Shown piece after piece: positions 1-7,799 of a DNA stretch of 35,195 nucleotides. Within the stretch, counting starts at the first letter, position 1, and the number at the start of each line of letters is the position of its first letter. The stretch spans positions 1 through 35,195 of the forward strand of contig JAUNDI010000026.1 in assembly GCA_030526155.1 (NCBI GenBank), read 5' to 3'. Under the pieces are notes generated by a model that saw nothing but the letters and a program-made list of their open reading frames with translations, was not told where the DNA came from and searched no databases. Both the position numbers and the translations under genes were made by a program. The DNA comes from Bacteroidia bacterium. Its GTDB lineage: Bacteria; Bacteroidota; Bacteroidia; Bacteroidales; Marinilabiliaceae.

Positions 1-59
1 CTTGTTCATCGTAAAAGTGGTTTGTGAGGGCTTAGGATGTACCCTTGTTCATCGCAAAA
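1..59 (+). repeat. Two copies of dispersed TTGTTCATCG(T/C)AAAA repeat
   Basis: CTTGTTCATCGTAAAA is at 1-16 and a one-base variant (CGC for CGT) at 44-59. The same word recurs at 13065-13078 (degenerate), 13175-13190 and 28682-28697, always intergenic and always on the plus strand. Here it lies behind the TonB receptor terminator, and no plus-strand gene starts next to it, so a promoter role is not obvious at this place. Confidence 0.6.
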
Positions 60-69
60 ATGGGTTTTG

Positions 70-114
70 AGAGACAAAAAGAAACCTCTGATTCCCTTGG
101 GGAGGAATCAGAGG
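70..114 (-). terminator. Rho-independent terminator of the TonB receptor unit
   Basis: A perfect 11-bp inverted repeat, CCTCTGATTCC (85-95) and GGAATCAGAGG (104-114), has an 8-base loop. Read on the minus strand it is followed by a T-rich tail (complement of 71-84). It lies about 60 bases beyond the receptor stop codon. Confidence 0.85.
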
Positions 115-175
115 TACAAGAAATGAAGGTTATTAGGTTGGTTTCGGAGGTTGTTCCCACCTCCAGGTTGGATTT

Positions 176-2941
176 TTATAGAGAGAAGTTTACGCCGAAG
201 GTGTATTGACCACCGATCTTATCCATGTAAACGAACTCCTGTTTCTGTGTATTGAAGAGGTTGTGCGCATTGAAGAATACCTCACAAGACTCTACTGGCT
301 TATAACCGATCTTGAGATTCATTGTGAATCGTGGATCAAGTTCGTCGCCCTCGTAAGTAATATTTGCGGTACTCATTGTGCTAACATCGTGCTTTGTGTA
401 CATGGTATTGTAGCTACGCTTGCCGATGAAGTTAGCATAAGCTGAGATATTTATCTGGTTAATAGGCTTGTAAATAAGACCCACCATACCATAGATATTT
501 GGAGTTGACTTAGACTCTACGCCGTTCTCTGTTTGAGGAGCAACGAACTCGGAGTTACCGAAGTAGTAGTAACCGAGAGTAGGCTCGAGGTAGATACCAT
601 ACTGGTTCTTCAAGTACTCAGGATCTGCCATCATCTTTTTGTAGTAATCCTTACCACAATTGAGGACGTCAGCCTTAGTAACATTAACACCGTTTTTGAG
701 CTGTTCCATTGTCCAATTCATGATACGAGTAGCATAACCATTCATAACCTCACCTGCTACGTTACCAGTATTAGTAATCATGTGAGCGAGAGCGGTACGT
801 TGGTTGTATGCATAATAGTTGTCAAGAATTGTCTTTTGGAAGTTGATATTAAACTTAGCGATAAGTTTGCTAGACAAGATCCAATCCGCGTTAAGGCTTA
901 TACCGAACTGCTTAGCCTCGAGAGGGAGGTTTTTAGTTTTAAGCTCTGCTGCAGTAGAGAAGAGGTCCTCCATGATATACTTAGGGTTCATCAACTTATC
1001 TACGGCTGTTCTATCGCCATCGAGAACGATATCAGCTACAGCGCCAGACATATCATCGAAGAACTGAGTTAGGACCTTCTCACGAATAGAGAAGTGAGCT
1101 ACATCGGCAGAGAGTACGCTAAAGTTCTTTGTCTTTGAGAAGAAGACCTCAGCATCGAGGAGGAAACGATCAGAAGGGCGAGAGCGCCAACCGAGCTCGA
1201 AACCATCGATATTAAGTAGGTCGTACTCAGAACCGCGGCTTAAGATAAGCTCTGGGAAACTCATATATCTGTGGTCTGCTACGTGCTTAGTATTTGAAGC
1301 AAGGAGGTTAGCAGAGCGATTTGATCTACCATAAGATACACGGAGGAAGTTACGATCGCCCAACTGCTTGCTTATACCAGCCTGCCAAGCGTGGTTAGCC
1401 TTATCTGGGTTATCAGTCTTATCCATACGCCAAGCAGCTATGAAACGCCAATCGTTGACATTGTAGTCCATACGAACTGAAGGAGATACTGTAGTGAACT
1501 TAGCATCATCCTCTAGACGTTGAGCTACGCAAGAGATAGTACCATCTGGGCGGTAGTATACGAGACCCATGATATCCTCTACGAGGTTAACCATTACGCC
1601 ATCGTTACCGAGAGAGTAATTCTCTGTACCGTAAGAGTTGAATGCGATACCTGGGCGGAGAGAGAAATCACCGAAAGAGAAATCGTACTCAGCCTGAGCG
1701 CGGAAGTTCTTAATCTTAGACTTATAGCCGCGAACACCTACGACATACTCTTGAGGACCCTGCATGTAAGAAGCCTGAGCATGGAGACCCTTGATATTAG
1801 CATCGAGGTTTACGTAAGCTGTTTTAGACGAGCGACCGCCCATAGCCCAATAAGAATCCTCTGCATTAGTTGTCATTACGTAAGAATTCTGGTAACCAGC
1901 AGTAAGATCGAGGCGAACCTCCTCAGCAGGAGTGAGAGCGATATAACCATTTACACCGTATGTCTCACGAGATTGACGAGCCTTAGAGAACATCTTGTTA
2001 AGCTCGTAGAACTTAGGATAGAAGTGATAGTACTCACCAGTAGCCTCGGAGTGGTGATAGATATTATCGAACTCAGAGATAGAGTACCACTGCTTAGTAA
2101 GAGGGATATACTTATCCTCCTCAGAAGTTGCGTTAGGGTTTAGTTCGAACAACTCGTTGCTGAAAGGAACAGATATCTTATCAGTCTTACGTTGACGCGA
2201 CTGCATATTGAAAGAGACGCCATAAGCGAACTTATCGTTAGCAGCGCCACGGAGAGCGATATCAGCTATTGTTGTATTATTGTTACCTGTTTGGATGCTA
2301 CCCTGAACGAAAGGAGAAGCAGAGTTAGGCTTATCTGTAATGATATTGATAACACCCTGAACGGCATTCTGACCATAGAGAGCAGAAGTTGCACCGCGAA
2401 CCACCTCGATACGAGCTACATCCTCGATAGATACAGGGAGAGTCTCGAAAAGAACGGTACCTTGAACATAGTTAGTAACATCACGGCCATCCACCATGAG
2501 GAGGATATTTTGGTTCTCTGTGTAGATGAGAGACTGGCCATCAGGGAGATTATTCAAACCACGAAGTTGTACGTCGTATACGCCATTTGTTTTTTCTTGA
2601 ACTACTACGCCAGGCACGAGACGGAAAGCCTCCTCGATAGAGCTAGCACCCCAAGAGCGCAACTCGTCGCGAGTAATAACTGTTGTAGAGAGAGGAGATG
2701 TGAATGCGTTTTCCTCCTTTTTTGAAGCTGAAGCTACATTCTTATTCATGATCATTGCGAAGAGCTCGTCTACGCTTGATACTCCAAGAGTCTCCACAGC
2801 TGCCATCAAGTCCTCCAAAGGGAGATCAGACAATTCCTCGATAGACATAGCAAGGATTTGCTCTTTAGAATACTTACCCTGGGCATCGACTTCACCTAGC
2901 ATAAAGATAGAAGCCAATACCAATAACAAAAATTTTCTCAT
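176..2941 (-). CDS. TonB-dependent outer-membrane receptor
   Basis: This 921-residue protein has a signal peptide (about residues 1-20, ending VDA). A short helical region with the motif SASKKEE leads into a plug domain (about residues 80-205) with typical phrases such as TTVITRDELRSWGASSIEEA, RLVPGVV, VEVVRGATSALYGQNAVQGVINI. A long beta-barrel follows and ends in aromatic-rich strands with terminal VNFSL. It should import a substrate across the outer membrane using TonB-ExbB-ExbD energy. There is no SusD-like partner and no N-terminal carboxypeptidase-like SusC extension, so it is not a SusC glycan importer. The gene is 69 bases downstream of a YfiR-like gene on the same strand. The pre-plug ASKKEE segment and the YfiR neighbour are a known pairing for one receptor subgroup. 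The ligand cannot be told from sequence. Confidence 0.95.
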   Translation of the reverse strand: MRKFLLLVLASIFMLGEVDAQGKYSKEQILAMSIEELSDLPLEDLMAAVETLGVSSVDELFAMIMNKNVASASKKEENAFTSPLSTTVITRDELRSWGASSIEEAFRLVPGVVVQEKTNGVYDVQLRGLNNLPDGQSLIYTENQNILLMVDGRDVTNYVQGTVLFETLPVSIEDVARIEVVRGATSALYGQNAVQGVINIITDKPNSASPFVQGSIQTGNNNTTIADIALRGAANDKFAYGVSFNMQSRQRKTDKISVPFSNELFELNPNATSEEDKYIPLTKQWYSISEFDNIYHHSEATGEYYHFYPKFYELNKMFSKARQSRETYGVNGYIALTPAEEVRLDLTAGYQNSYVMTTNAEDSYWAMGGRSSKTAYVNLDANIKGLHAQASYMQGPQEYVVGVRGYKSKIKNFRAQAEYDFSFGDFSLRPGIAFNSYGTENYSLGNDGVMVNLVEDIMGLVYYRPDGTISCVAQRLEDDAKFTTVSPSVRMDYNVNDWRFIAAWRMDKTDNPDKANHAWQAGISKQLGDRNFLRVSYGRSNRSANLLASNTKHVADHRYMSFPELILSRGSEYDLLNIDGFELGWRSRPSDRFLLDAEVFFSKTKNFSVLSADVAHFSIREKVLTQFFDDMSGAVADIVLDGDRTAVDKLMNPKYIMEDLFSTAAELKTKNLPLEAKQFGISLNADWILSSKLIAKFNINFQKTILDNYYAYNQRTALAHMITNTGNVAGEVMNGYATRIMNWTMEQLKNGVNVTKADVLNCGKDYYKKMMADPEYLKNQYGIYLEPTLGYYYFGNSEFVAPQTENGVESKSTPNIYGMVGLIYKPINQINISAYANFIGKRSYNTMYTKHDVSTMSTANITYEGDELDPRFTMNLKIGYKPVESCEVFFNAHNLFNTQKQEFVYMDKIGGQYTFGVNFSL

Positions 2942-3010
2942 GCTAAATAAAATAGTGTTGAAAAAGTAGCAGAATATTTCTATGTGTAATCTAATGTGCG
3001 CGACTATAGC

Positions 3011-3529
3011 TTAGTTTACCTCAGTACCTAGAGTAAGGAGCTTCTGAGAAACCTGCAAGCCACCAGCAGTAATGTTGTTATTAGAGATCTCGAAACCGAG
3101 CTTAGCGCCATTCATAACGAAAGAGACACCTGCTCCGCTAGCGCAATGACCTTTCTTACCGCTCACGATAAGAGTCTTGTTACCCTTCTGATTAGCAACG
3201 AGGGTAGCTATTTGAGAGCTTTTAGACTCGCCGAGGAAAATAATGTCGCTCTTCTGGATACCTGTAGCTGTAGCAGCATCCTTAACGACTACCTTACGAG
3301 AACCGATTTTCTTAGTTTGCGCCAACTTATTAAGTTCGCTTACTAAATCATTATCGCCAATTACTGTTACCACGAGGTCTTTCTGAGAATCCTCAGCAGG
3401 CCATCCTATATTCTTGGCGAAGTTGTAGATGTAGAGTGCTTGGAACTGAGCCATTTGAGCCTTAGCTGCGGAAGTCATTGCAACTATCAAGCCAAGCATC
3501 AAAATACCTTTAACCAAAAACTTTTTCAT
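3011..3529 (-). CDS. YfiR family (DUF4154) periplasmic protein
   Basis: This 172-residue protein has a clear signal peptide (about 1-24, cleaved after AKA). The mature part matches the YfiR/DUF4154 pattern: ALYIYNFAKNIGWP near the N-terminus, VTVIGDNDLVSELNKLA, KSDIIFLGES, and a C-terminal segment with GLQVSQKLLTLG. YfiR of Pseudomonas is a periplasmic inhibitor of the diguanylate cyclase YfiN. No GGDEF protein is in this window, so that role is not implied here. It lies upstream of the TonB receptor and is probably co-transcribed, which suggests a periplasmic accessory of that receptor. The family call is firm and the role is inferred. Confidence 0.88.
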   Translation of the reverse strand: MKKFLVKGILMLGLIVAMTSAAKAQMAQFQALYIYNFAKNIGWPAEDSQKDLVVTVIGDNDLVSELNKLAQTKKIGSRKVVVKDAATATGIQKSDIIFLGESKSSQIATLVANQKGNKTLIVSGKKGHCASGAGVSFVMNGAKLGFEISNNNITAGGLQVSQKLLTLGTEVN

Positions 3530-3568
3530 ACCTTCAATTATTTCTTAGTCAGTGTTAGTTTCACATTT

Positions 3569-3595
3569 CAGAAAGAGTATTCCTTTCTCTTTCTG
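3569..3595. promoter_or_regulatory. Perfect 9-bp inverted repeat upstream of the YfiR-like gene
   Basis: CAGAAAGAG (3569-3577) and CTCTTTCTG (3587-3595) flank a 9-base loop, 40 bases ahead of the YfiR-like start. There is no T-tail on the minus strand, so it is not an ordinary terminator. It could be a leader RNA hairpin or a protein-binding dyad. No TAnnTTTG box was found between 3530 and 3706. Confidence 0.4.
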
Positions 3596-3706
3596 CGTTC
3601 TTCTACCATCGCGGAATTAAAAAGTTACACAGCGTGAGGGAATTGGTCGGTTATTTAAGAATAATTCACCAAAAAGAGGGAATATGTAAATATAGTGCGA
3701 TATAAT

Positions 3707-4339
3707 TTAGCGTGGATTGTACTTATTACGTTCGTGTTCCTTCACTACATTACGGAGTACGGTAAGGATAGCTTCGATATTTGTCTCGTCGCGAAAGCAA
3801 TCGCGGCTATCGACGTCGATGACTAAGACCTCGCCCTTATAGTTTTGCATCCACTCCTCGTAACGTTCATTGAGGCGCATTATATAATTAGCGTCAAGGT
3901 TAGATTCGTATTTACTTTGGCCATCGAGGATACGTTCGAGTAGAGTTGGGACAGATGCTCGGAGATATAAGATTAGATCTGGTTGAGATACTGAGTTATG
4001 GTAATTTTCGAATACGCGAGAGTATGTTTCGAAATCCCTTTGGTCTATAGCCCCCATTGCGTATAGGTTATGAGCGTATATATACATATCCTCCATCATG
4101 GTACGAGATTGGAGCACTACCCCATCGTGCCATAATAGGTGTTGTGTTTCACGATAATGTTGACCGAGGTACCATAATTGGCTACTGAACGCCCATCTGT
4201 ACATATTATTGGTAAAATCATCAAGGTATGGGTTAAGATCCTTTGAGTCTTCACATGTGTACCACCCTAGACGTTCTTTTATCAACTTAATAAGATCTGT
4301 ACGTCCGCATCCTATATTACCTGCTATTGCGATATACAT
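3707..4339 (-). CDS. Deoxynucleoside kinase family protein with altered P-loop
   Basis: This 210-residue protein has the length and layout of bacterial deoxynucleoside kinases, which phosphorylate deoxynucleosides for salvage in the cytoplasm: MYIAIAGNIGCGRT at the start, a segment with NPYLDDF, MYRWAFSSQ, MMEDMYIYAHNLYAMG, a PDLILYLRAS strand, and LNERYEEWMQNYKGEVLVID. Two normally conserved motifs are changed. The P-loop reads G-N-I-G-C-G-R-T, with Arg13 where the family has Lys. The DRS/DRT motif reads S78-R79-T80. It stands alone between two intergenic gaps, with no paralogue in this window. It may be a divergent or low-activity paralogue. The family is sure, the catalytic activity is not. 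Confidence 0.85.
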   Translation of the reverse strand: MYIAIAGNIGCGRTDLIKLIKERLGWYTCEDSKDLNPYLDDFTNNMYRWAFSSQLWYLGQHYRETQHLLWHDGVVLQSRTMMEDMYIYAHNLYAMGAIDQRDFETYSRVFENYHNSVSQPDLILYLRASVPTLLERILDGQSKYESNLDANYIMRLNERYEEWMQNYKGEVLVIDVDSRDCFRDETNIEAILTVLRNVVKEHERNKYNPR

Positions 4340-4666
4340 AAGTTCACTATTTACATATTGTGTAAAAAATGTCTACGGATAAATAACTATGTATGATACA
4401 CAAAGCGCGTCATTTTTTGTTGTGCGTTACATGAAACGGCTAGAAAAAAGATAAATGATACTCTAAAATAAACCTTTGTAACAAGGGTGTAAAATGCTTA
4501 GAGATATAAATACGAACTTTGTAATGTTAAGAAAAGGGGACGAAATTGGGTAAAAAGAGTAAGGGATGAGTGGCAGAGAGCTAACTAAACATGAATGCAC
4601 AACAAATACAAAATATGCCAACGAACATTATGAGGAGTGTTGACCAACTATAGAGTTTTGATTTTA
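4340..4666. other. 327-base intergenic region, no recognisable gene
   Basis: This AT-rich spacer lies between the kinase-like gene and the DUF4834-like gene. I found no RNA gene, no clear TAnnTTTG promoter for the kinase and no terminator with a T-tail. A 20-codon reading frame at 4591-4653 (plus) has no supporting signal. The spacer probably carries the kinase promoter in a form I cannot recognise. Confidence 0.5.
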
Positions 4667-4981
4667 TTATTTTATTTCCTCATAATCTACGTACTGACCA
4701 TCAAGTTCGGAGTAACTTGATGGTTTTTCTTTTTGAGGTTTATGAGGTTTAGATATTGTTATTTGAGGTTCGTTATCGTCAGCATATTGATTTTGGTATG
4801 ATTCTGATTGGTCTTGGGTATAGAATTGGCCGCCGAACATCGAAGAGAACTGTTCGTTAGCCTTATTTTGCATACGGGTAACGAATCTCTTGAGGAGCCA
4901 TGGGAATATGAGACGCACAATAAACTTAAGGGCGTATATTATTAGAAGAATGGTTAATAGAGTTCCTAAAAATTTCTCCAT
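4667..4981 (-). CDS. DUF4834-like small membrane-anchored protein
   Basis: This 104-residue protein has one N-terminal membrane segment (about residues 5-28, FLGTLLTILLIIYALKFIV), then a basic stretch (LLKRFVTRMQNKANEQF) and a polar, disordered-looking tail ending in SYSELDGQYVDYEEIK. Size, topology and the acidic-aromatic ending fit the Bacteroidetes DUF4834 family, which has no known function. It starts 45 bases after the ispH stop on the same strand, so it may be the last gene of a cmk-ispH unit. The membrane anchor is directly visible; the family name is by recognition. Confidence 0.75.
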   Translation of the reverse strand: MEKFLGTLLTILLIIYALKFIVRLIFPWLLKRFVTRMQNKANEQFSSMFGGQFYTQDQSESYQNQYADDNEPQITISKPHKPQKEKPSSYSELDGQYVDYEEIK

Positions 4982-5026
4982 TGGGTATTGATAATAGTAT
5001 AATGAAATAAAAATATGTAGTAAGAC

Positions 5027-5890
5027 TTATGCCTTTAGCATTTCTATACAACGTTCCTTGACACGTTCCATGAGCCAAAGAGGGGTAGATGTAGCGCCGA
5101 ATATTCCGATAGACTCAGGCTTAGAGTCGAACCAAGACAACTCGAGGTCGTCCTCAGAAGTAAGGAAGAAGCTTGATGGATTGATATCCTTACAGATAGT
5201 GAAGAGCACCTTAGAGTTAGAGCTCTTAGCTCCACCTACGAAGAGGACAGTATCATATTGGAGAGCGAAGCTCTTGAGTTGCTCAGCGCGGTCGGCCATT
5301 TGGCGGCAGATACTATTATGAGCCTCGATTTTTATTGAAGTACGAGCCTGAATCTTTTGGAGGAGAGACATATACTGTTGAGGATCCTTAGTAGTCTGAG
5401 CGAATACTACGCAAGGCTTATTAGGATCTATATTATCTATTTGAGATTCATCCTCTACCAATATGCACTCATTATCGGTTTGGCCCATAAGTCCTACAAC
5501 CTCTGCATGACCCTTTTTACCGAATAGCACTACTTGGCCACCGAGTTTCTTTTGTTTTTGCCAAGCGAGGCGGATACTCTGTTGGAGTTTAAGGACAACA
5601 GGGCAAGTAGCGTCGATAAGTTTGAGATTATTTTTCTCTACTAGAGCATAAGAAGAAGGTGGCTCACCGTGAGCACGGAAGAGGACACTTGAGTTCTTCA
5701 ACTTAGCCAAGCCATCATTATCTATTATTTTGAGGCCTAATTTTTGGAGACGTTCGATCTCCTGTTCGTTATGCACGATGTCACCCACGCAGTGAATGGT
5801 ACCCTTACGACGGAGTTCCTGCTCTAGTGTTGCGATAGCGCGGCGTACGCCGAAGCAAAAACCTGAACCATTATCAATTACAATTCTCAT
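5027..5890 (-). CDS. ispH: 4-hydroxy-3-methylbut-2-enyl diphosphate reductase
   Basis: IspH (LytB) catalyses the last step of the MEP isoprenoid pathway, reducing HMBPP to IPP and DMAPP with a [4Fe-4S] cluster in the cytoplasm. From the chosen start the protein is 287 residues and has the three cluster cysteines at C12 (GFCFGV), C96 (DATCPVV) and C195 (HNSICRQM), almost the same positions as in E. coli. The HGE of FRAHGEPP is also present. I chose the ATG at 5888-5890 because it places MRIVIDNGSGFCFGV at the family N-terminus. An in-frame ATG at 5938 would add 16 unrelated residues and overlap cmk. The gene follows cmk by 25 bases. Confidence 0.96.
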   Translation of the reverse strand: MRIVIDNGSGFCFGVRRAIATLEQELRRKGTIHCVGDIVHNEQEIERLQKLGLKIIDNDGLAKLKNSSVLFRAHGEPPSSYALVEKNNLKLIDATCPVVLKLQQSIRLAWQKQKKLGGQVVLFGKKGHAEVVGLMGQTDNECILVEDESQIDNIDPNKPCVVFAQTTKDPQQYMSLLQKIQARTSIKIEAHNSICRQMADRAEQLKSFALQYDTVLFVGGAKSSNSKVLFTICKDINPSSFFLTSEDDLELSWFDSKPESIGIFGATSTPLWLMERVKERCIEMLKA

Positions 5891-5915
5891 ATCTGAAAAA
5901 TATGTGGGGATGAGA

Positions 5916-6614
5916 TTACTTCTTAGTTTTAGAGTCAATAAGATTTAGTATCCATTGAAATTGCTCCTCGCGAGACATATTAGAGTTATCTAGGAGGACA
6001 GCATCCTCAGCCTTACGGAGAGGGCTTTCGGCGCGGGTACTATCGATACGGTCGCGCTCACGGACATTATTTAGCACCTCATCGAAAGAGGCGGGTTGTC
6101 CCTTAGCTGTGAGTTCGTCATAACGGCGTTGAGCACGCACCTCATCGGAAGCAGTCATAAATATTTTGACTTGGGCTTTAGGGAAGACTACGGTACCGAT
6201 ATCTCGGCCATCCATAACGAGAGACTTCTCCTCGCCCATTTGGCGTTGCCAATCTACTAGACGATGGCGCACTTGAGGGATAGCGCTAATCATGCTTACG
6301 TTACCACTTACCTCTAGTCCGCGTATTTCAGACTCGACATTCTCGCCATTAAGGAAGGTACAATTTGTACCTGTTTCTGGATTGAAGTCGAATGTTATTT
6401 TGATGTTATTGAAATTGTTTTCGAGAGCTTGTACGTCACACTTACCATCCTTAATATAACCATTACGGAGAGCATACAAGGTAACGGAGCGATACATAGC
6501 GCCTGTATCGACATAAGCTATATGTAGTTTTTTTGCCAATTCCTTAGCCACTGTACTTTTACCACAAGATGAGTGACCATCGATAGCAATCACCAATACG
6601 TCTGAATTTTGCAT
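5916..6614 (-). CDS. cmk: (d)CMP kinase
   Basis: Cytidylate kinase converts CMP and dCMP to the diphosphates with ATP. Visible motifs: P-loop GHSSCGKST, YVDTGAMYRSVTLYA, VSGNVSMISAIPQVRHRLVDWQ, VMDGRDIGTVVFP, IFMTASDEVRAQRRYDEL, and the C-terminal RDRIDSTRAESPLRKAEDA. From the ATG at 6612-6614 the protein is 232 residues and begins MQNSDVLVIAIDGHSS. An in-frame ATG at 6635 is possible, but a -7-like box (TATACTTG, minus strand, 6633-6640) overlaps it, which favours the inner start. The cmk-ispH order is common in Bacteroidetes. Confidence 0.95.
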   Translation of the reverse strand: MQNSDVLVIAIDGHSSCGKSTVAKELAKKLHIAYVDTGAMYRSVTLYALRNGYIKDGKCDVQALENNFNNIKITFDFNPETGTNCTFLNGENVESEIRGLEVSGNVSMISAIPQVRHRLVDWQRQMGEEKSLVMDGRDIGTVVFPKAQVKIFMTASDEVRAQRRYDELTAKGQPASFDEVLNNVRERDRIDSTRAESPLRKAEDAVLLDNSNMSREEQFQWILNLIDSKTKK

Positions 6615-6667
6615 TACACATTTCGTTTGGGGCAAGTATACGCAATTTGAGCTGAATAGTTACCAAA

Positions 6668-6699
6668 GAGAGCATGACACCCATGGGCGTCATGCTCTC
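6668..6699. promoter_or_regulatory. 32-bp inverted repeat upstream of cmk
   Basis: GAGAGCATGAC (6668-6678) pairs with GTCATGCTCTC (6689-6699), and the inner CCCATGGG is itself palindromic, so only one base pair is mismatched. There is only a weak T-run after it on the minus strand. It may end transcripts of the upstream membrane protein gene, act as a cmk leader hairpin, or bind a protein. Confidence 0.55.
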
Positions 6700-6751
6700 G
6701 TATGCAAAAATTAGCAAGTATAATACTAATAAAAAGAAATGTCGGAAATGA

Positions 6752-6767
6752 GGCTCTGCATAGAGCC
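6752..6767. promoter_or_regulatory. Short hairpin GGCTCT-GCAT-AGAGCC
   Basis: A perfect 6-bp stem with a 4-base loop, the middle of three hairpins between 6668 and 6836. Two direct copies of GTTATAGCGAG follow it (around 6770-6780 and 6793-6803). There is no T-tail on either strand. Function unknown. Confidence 0.45.
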
Positions 6768-6803
6768 TGGTTATAGCGAGGTTAGAGAGAAGTTATAGCG
6801 AGA

Positions 6804-6836
6804 GTCGCCCAAAGGATTGTTATGATTATGGGCGAC
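6804..6836 (-). terminator. Hairpin just after the membrane-protein stop codon
   Basis: GTCGCCC (6804-6810) and GGGCGAC (6830-6836) form a 7-bp stem with a 19-base loop, immediately downstream of the 6843 gene on the minus strand. The base composition fits a terminator stem, but the loop is long and there is no good T-run, so this is a weak call. Confidence 0.35.
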
Positions 6837-6842
6837 ACTGCA

Positions 6843-7625
6843 TTACCCCTTAGTAAAACGCTTAACAACTATTAGGAGGACTACGCTGACGATAGCGAAA
6901 AGGAGTCCTGCTATAGCGCGATATATCAGATAGTTGGTCTGATTACGTGAGAACTCGTCAGTATTATAGCACATGAGGTATGTATCAGCTATAATTGTTG
7001 AGTCGATTTTCTGCGCTACGGCGAATAAGCGGTCAGACGATTCTGCTATACGAGCCACTGGTAGTGACTTTGGGTTTTGAGCGTCGCGCTCATCTATAGC
7101 TGCGAGGATTTTACCACCGGAGATAAGAGACAACTTATAGAGAGGTAGGTACTTCTCGGCATTATCCTTAGGGTGTTTAGTAACCTCGAACATGGTTGTT
7201 TTACGATTGATACGTTCGCGGTTATCCTCGGATATCTCTACATCACGCTCTGTAGCGTCGGTTAGGACAGTGCTTTTGATGATAAAATAATCGGTACGAG
7301 AAAGGGAATCTACCACTGGGACGCAATAACGGCCGCCATTTTCGGAGATTACCTTAGAGAAGCATGGGATATCAGGACCTGCCACACGACCTGCGACATT
7401 AGTATAAGCGGCCTCAGCGCCAGAAGCCTCGCCACGCCATGAGTCGATGATACGTTGAGGATCCACATTAACGTAACCTAGGAGGAAGGCTATAATAGCC
7501 ACAACGATAAGGAGGATTTTATACCATTTAATAGTACCCTTTTTCTGATAGTTGATAGCCACACGTCCGAGTACAGCGATAATAGCTATAACTACTGTGG
7601 CCCAAATAATAGTTTGATTGTCCAT
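6843..7625 (-). CDS. Unrecognised membrane protein, three predicted helices
   Basis: I do not recognise this protein. From the ATG at 7623-7625 it is 260 residues. Two membrane helices lie near the N-terminus (about 5-23 and 36-52), and one at the C-terminus (about 234-254, ending VVKRFTKG). The roughly 180 residues between are polar, with two cysteines (PCFSKV and GRYCVPVV) and no motif I can name. If the first helix has its N-terminus inside, the large middle domain is probably extracytoplasmic. The longer in-frame start at 7706 was rejected because a promoter-like pair (7654-7685) lies inside that extension and the added residues look like translated intergenic DNA. It is probably a single-gene unit. 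Confidence 0.75.
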   Translation of the reverse strand: MDNQTIIWATVVIAIIAVLGRVAINYQKKGTIKWYKILLIVVAIIAFLLGYVNVDPQRIIDSWRGEASGAEAAYTNVAGRVAGPDIPCFSKVISENGGRYCVPVVDSLSRTDYFIIKSTVLTDATERDVEISEDNRERINRKTTMFEVTKHPKDNAEKYLPLYKLSLISGGKILAAIDERDAQNPKSLPVARIAESSDRLFAVAQKIDSTIIADTYLMCYNTDEFSRNQTNYLIYRAIAGLLFAIVSVVLLIVVKRFTKG

Positions 7626-7653
7626 TGTAAATATAGTATAATATATATGTGCA

Positions 7654-7685
7654 CAAATGTGGTAATATTTTGTTTTGGTTGCAAA
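7654..7685 (-). promoter_or_regulatory. Candidate promoter of the membrane protein gene
   Basis: On the minus strand TTTG (7682-7685) is followed by 20 bases and CACATTTG (7654-7661), a one-base variant of TAnnTTTG. It sits 28 bases before the ATG at 7625 and helps decide that start. Confidence 0.5.
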
Positions 7686-7714
7686 ACTTTGGGAGAAAAA
7701 GTGCATTATGATAG

Positions 7715-7746
7715 AAAAGCACCCACGTCTACACGACGCAGGTGCT
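7715..7746 (-). terminator. Rho-independent terminator of the DUF3836-like gene
   Basis: AGCACC (7718-7723) pairs with GGTGCT (7741-7746), with further pairing GCGTC/GACGT inside. On the minus strand the stem runs straight into TTTTC. It lies 54 bases after the stop codon. Confidence 0.75.
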
Positions 7747-7799
7747 ATCTATCTTAACCTCTATTATTTATGCGAAAAAATTCTGATTCGATTATGTGA

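Noticed and set aside
533-2725. Long plus-strand open frames opposite the TonB receptor
   Set aside because: They lie antisense to a full-length gene with clear domains, and their translations show no family pattern.
4591-4653. 20-codon frame (MNAQQIQNMPTNIMRSVDQL) in the 327-base gap
   Set aside because: No promoter or conserved feature; length is expected by chance.
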